DNA of 64,000 nt, taken from assembly GCA_965228625.1 (NCBI GenBank), contig OZ245829.1, positions 1,612,001 through 1,676,000 of the forward strand. Direction: 5' to 3'. Shown here piece by piece: positions 61,830-64,000 of this stretch (position 1 is the stretch's first letter; each line of letters begins with the position of its first letter). The notes beneath the pieces were generated by a model that did not search any database, had not been told where the DNA came from, and saw only the letters and a list, made by a program, of their open reading frames with translations. The stretch is from UBA2767 sp965228625. GTDB taxonomy: Bacteria; Pseudomonadota; Alphaproteobacteria; Rhizobiales; Methyloligellaceae. Position numbers and translations under genes: made by a program.

Positions 61830-62795
61830 CTACATCCAGGTTGCGCGTTCGTCTTCCATGCCTGAGTACAACTGCGCGACGAACTCGCCATATCCGTTGT
61901 ACTTGAGCGTCGGCACGCGAATGGTTGTGCCCAATACCCGTTCAGTCGCCTGGCTCCAGCGCGCATGATCCACTTCCGGGTTCACATTCGCCCAGAAGCC
62001 GTATTCCCTGCCCTGGACAATCTCCCAGAAGCTCTTCGGCCGCTCTTCCGTGAAGGTAAAGCGCACAATGGACTTGATGTGTTTGAATCCGTACTTCCAG
62101 GGGACGGCAAGGCGCAGCGGCGCACCGAACTGCTTGGCCATCGGTTTTCCATACGCCCCGGTGACCATGAACGCGAGTTCGTTGGTCGCTTCCTCGATCG
62201 TCAGCCCTTCAACATACGGCCACGGATACCAGGAGGCCCGCTGTCCCCGGGCAATTTCCGGATTCTTGAACGTCTCCATGCGCACATATTTGGCCTTCGC
62301 GAGCGGCTTCGCCAGATCAACCAGGTCTTTCATCGGAAAACCCGACCAGGGAACCGTCATGGACCACGCCTCGACGCACCGGAGACGGTACAACCGTTCC
62401 TCGAGCGTCATCTTGCGGACCAGATCGTCGATACTGATCTTGAACGGTTTTTCCACGTCACCGTCGATTGCGACTTCCCATGGGCGGATCGGCAAGGCCT
62501 GCGCCGCTTCATGTATCTTCTTGTGCGATCCGAACTCGTAGAAATTGTTGTATTTGGAAGCGACGCTTTCCGGTGTGAGCTGACGCGATATCTTGTATTT
62601 GGCGTTGCGCTTCGCCGGATAGAGATCAGCGGTCGGATCGGCGTCTTGCGCCGCCGCGAAGGCCGCGCCGGGCAGCGCACCGATCGCTGCAATCGAACCG
62701 CTTGCGGCAAGGAACGCCCGACGGTTGAGGAACACGTCTTCAGGAGTGGCAAGTCGGTCCGGGAGCTCCCAGCCCTTCGGTATTCTGATTTGCAT
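61830..62795 (-). CDS. msrP: Protein-methionine-sulfoxide reductase catalytic subunit MsrP
   Basis: A periplasmic molybdoenzyme (321 residues) that repairs oxidised methionines in envelope proteins. The twin-arginine signal is NRRAFLAAS (about residues 24-32), so it is exported folded. The molybdopterin-coordinating Cys is in RLRCVEAWSMTVPWSG (near residue 140). KYGFKHIKSIVRF and FWANVNPEVDHARW at the end are typical. ATG 62795 has GGGAGAG upstream; a longer frame to 62879 is not needed. The usual membrane partner msrQ is not next to it in this window. Confidence 0.95.
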   Translation of the reverse strand: MQIRIPKGWELPDRLATPEDVFLNRRAFLAASGSIAAIGALPGAAFAAAQDADPTADLYPAKRNAKYKISRQLTPESVASKYNNFYEFGSHKKIHEAAQALPIRPWEVAIDGDVEKPFKISIDDLVRKMTLEERLYRLRCVEAWSMTVPWSGFPMKDLVDLAKPLAKAKYVRMETFKNPEIARGQRASWYPWPYVEGLTIEEATNELAFMVTGAYGKPMAKQFGAPLRLAVPWKYGFKHIKSIVRFTFTEERPKSFWEIVQGREYGFWANVNPEVDHARWSQATERVLGTTIRVPTLKYNGYGEFVAQLYSGMEDERATWM

Positions 62796-63122
62796 GCTTC
62801 TCTCCCTTGACGCACCGGTAGTGTTACGGCTGGGCACTCGGGCCGGCAAGTCACGTGTGTGAGAGATGATCGTCACCAAGCCGAACTACTCTGGGGTGCG
62901 CCAACAAACCCTTCAATTACATACGCTCGACACCCGTTCCCGGATGCGCGCGGCCCGGTCCGCACCCCCGCATTGAGCGTCGCGAAAAAACAAGCATGAA
63001 CGTTAAGGCCCTCCGTCAGACGTTGTCATGTATGCGGGCCGCCGGGCGCAGACTTGTCCATGAAAGGAAAAAAGCTGTGGGCACGGGTGCGTAATCGCGG
63101 CGCCGGAGTTGCGGAGCTGCAA

Positions 63123-63155
63123 CATAAAGTCTTGAACTGAATTCAAGACTTTATG
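63123..63155. promoter_or_regulatory. Perfect 14-bp inverted repeat, candidate operator
   Basis: CATAAAGTCTTGAA and TTCAAGACTTTATG around a 5-nt centre. The repeat is A/T-rich in a GC-rich genome, has no T run after it, and lies between two divergent genes, which favours a protein-binding site over a terminator. Confidence 0.65.
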
Positions 63156-63234
63156 GCAAAAGACTGGCCTTTGAGCACAACACATCTCGAAATTGGCTAA
63201 ATCCGGTCTTATTCCTGCACCAATTGCCCCAGTG

Positions 63235-63274
63235 TCGGCTAAAACTCGGCAAATTGCTCGGCTAACTTCGGTTA
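63235..63274 (+). repeat. Four helically phased TCGGYWA direct repeats
   Basis: TCGGCTA, TCGGCAA, TCGGCTA and TCGGTTA start at 63235, 63246, 63258 and 63268, spaced 11, 12 and 10 bp. The array ends 59 bp before the TAXI start codon, in the position of an activator site or -35 flank. Confidence 0.5.
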
Positions 63275-63332
63275 CGGGCACTACACAACTCGCTGGGGGG
63301 CGAGTGGTTGCACTTGCGTCAGGGAGGGAACG

Positions 63333-64000
63333 ATGACGCGTCTGCTCAAGGCCGTTGGTCTCGCCGTGCTGATCGCGGCGGCGTCTGCGCTCGATACAGC
63401 GCAGGCCCAGACGGCTGCCGGAGCCTCGCAGGAATCGCACGCTGACACGATTGCCCGTGTCAACGGCGGTCGCGTCGGGATCATTTCCGGCGGCATCGAC
63501 GGCACGTATCTCCGCCTGGCGACCGATCTGTCCTCCGTGCTCGATGATGGCGATCGCATTCGCGTGTTGCCGATCATGGGCAAGGGGTCGGTCCAGAACG
63601 TCTCGGACATACTGTACCTGAAGGGCATCGACATCGGCATCGTGCAGTCGGACGTGCTCAATCTCATGAAGCGCAGCGGAGCGCATCGCGATATCGAGAC
63701 CCGCATCCACTACATCACCAAGCTGCACAACGAGGAATTTCATCTCATTTCCGCGAGCGGCTTTTCGGACATCAAGCAGCTTGCCAGGCGGAAGGTGAAC
63801 TTCGGCGTCAAAGGCAGCGGCACCGCGATGACCGCAGCCGCCGTGTTCGAAAGTCTCGGCGTGAAGGTTGAGGCCGTTCACTACGATCAGGCCCTTGCGC
63901 TCGAGAAGGTCAGGAAGGGCGAAGTCGCTGCGACCGTCTACGTGGCCGGGAAGCCGGCGCCCGCCATATCCGAGCTCAAGCGAAGGGTGGGCTTCCGGCT
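63333..64000 (+). CDS. TAXI-family TRAP transporter solute-binding protein (3' end missing)
   Basis: The frame opens at ATG 63333 with GGGAGGG seven bases upstream and is still open at the window end (222 codons). A signal peptide (MTRLLKAVGLAVLIAAASAL, then DTAQAQ) is followed by GGIDGTYLRLATDLSSVLDD, MGKGSVQNVSDILYLKGIDI and GIVQSDVLN, and SFSDIKQL-like and FGVKGSGTAMTAAAVFESLG segments. These are the TAXI pattern (GxxxGTY, then GSVxNxxxL with a QxD site), a periplasmic receptor for TRAP uptake systems. The fused permease gene would be expected outside the window. The divergent gene is msrP. Confidence 0.85.
   Translation, partial: MTRLLKAVGLAVLIAAASALDTAQAQTAAGASQESHADTIARVNGGRVGIISGGIDGTYLRLATDLSSVLDDGDRIRVLPIMGKGSVQNVSDILYLKGIDIGIVQSDVLNLMKRSGAHRDIETRIHYITKLHNEEFHLISASGFSDIKQLARRKVNFGVKGSGTAMTAAAVFESLGVKVEAVHYDQALALEKVRKGEVAATVYVAGKPAPAISELKRRVGFR

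Larger units (their letters stand above)
62796..63332. other. Divergent intergenic region msrP to TAXI gene
   Basis: 537 bp with no credible gene. It carries a 14-bp perfect inverted repeat (63123-63155) and four phased TCGG(C/T)(T/A)A repeats (63235-63274), both nearer the TAXI gene. The msrP promoter should lie close to 62800-62900. Confidence 0.6.

Noticed and set aside
1..64000. CRISPR array, tRNA or rRNA genes
   Set aside because: No regularly spaced repeat array and no cloverleaf or rRNA-like segment was recognised on either strand; intergenic spaces are mostly short.

Overview
This 64 kb window is a stretch of chromosome from a GC-rich Gram-negative alphaproteobacterium, most likely a member of the Hyphomicrobiales (Rhizobiales). 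The grounds are gene order and family content: hisS-hisZ-hisG; M16-M16-lipoprotein-lspA-ileS-ribF-maoC; trxB followed by an LsrB/VtlR-type LysR gene and an apparent AbcR (alpha-r15) small RNA; DUF2093; and a MutL carrying an endonuclease motif. Genus and species cannot be named from the sequence. No rRNA, tRNA or CRISPR array was seen.

Layout. 1-8.3 kb: lipid A and Kdo genes (msbA end, a DUF374-WaaA fusion, lpxK), then xseA, purD and a haloacetate-dehalogenase-like hydrolase. 8.36-12.23 kb: a mobile unit with IS701-type terminal repeats and a 4-bp CTAA target duplication. Its transposase is split, and the gap is filled by a truncated ATP-grasp gene, an intact secreted beta-helix protein gene and a truncated GFA gene. 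12.2-20.6 kb: tadA, an rRNA pseudouridine synthase, rsmD, mutL, pgi and a pair of M16 proteases. 20.8-26.4 kb: lipoprotein, lspA, ileS, ribF, maoC. 26.7-31.3 kb: cheY, cheZ, a HAD phosphatase, a TipF-like EAL protein and a cytochrome P460. 31.5-33.7 kb: CIRCE-controlled groESL. 34-43.1 kb: a FemAB-like acyltransferase, hisS-hisZ-hisG and an RND pump. 43.1-53.9 kb: a second CheZ-like gene, then glcD-glcE-glcF-aceB with a divergent LysR gene, then lutABC. Together the last two make a 2-hydroxyacid (glycolate and lactate) oxidation region. 54-64 kb: a sugar-nucleotide dehydratase, a membrane-anchored PAS-exonuclease, a TauD-type dioxygenase, trxB-lsrB with the small RNA, an unknown gene, msrP and the start of a TAXI transporter binding protein.

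Most of the window is housekeeping. The observations I consider most worth following are: (1) the 3.9-kb IS701-ended cassette with cargo; (2) a 58-bp dispersed intergenic repeat, three ungapped copies in the same orientation, whose 6-bp stem is kept by compensating changes; (3) the AbcR-like small RNA downstream of lsrB with promoter, two C-rich loops and terminator; (4) the membrane-PAS-DEDDh exonuclease; (5) two CheZ-like proteins ending in a FliM-like SQDDIDAL peptide; (6) the DUF374-WaaA fusion; (7) a 14-bp perfect inverted repeat between msrP and the TAXI gene. Protein family calls come from recognising motifs by eye; no database search was run.
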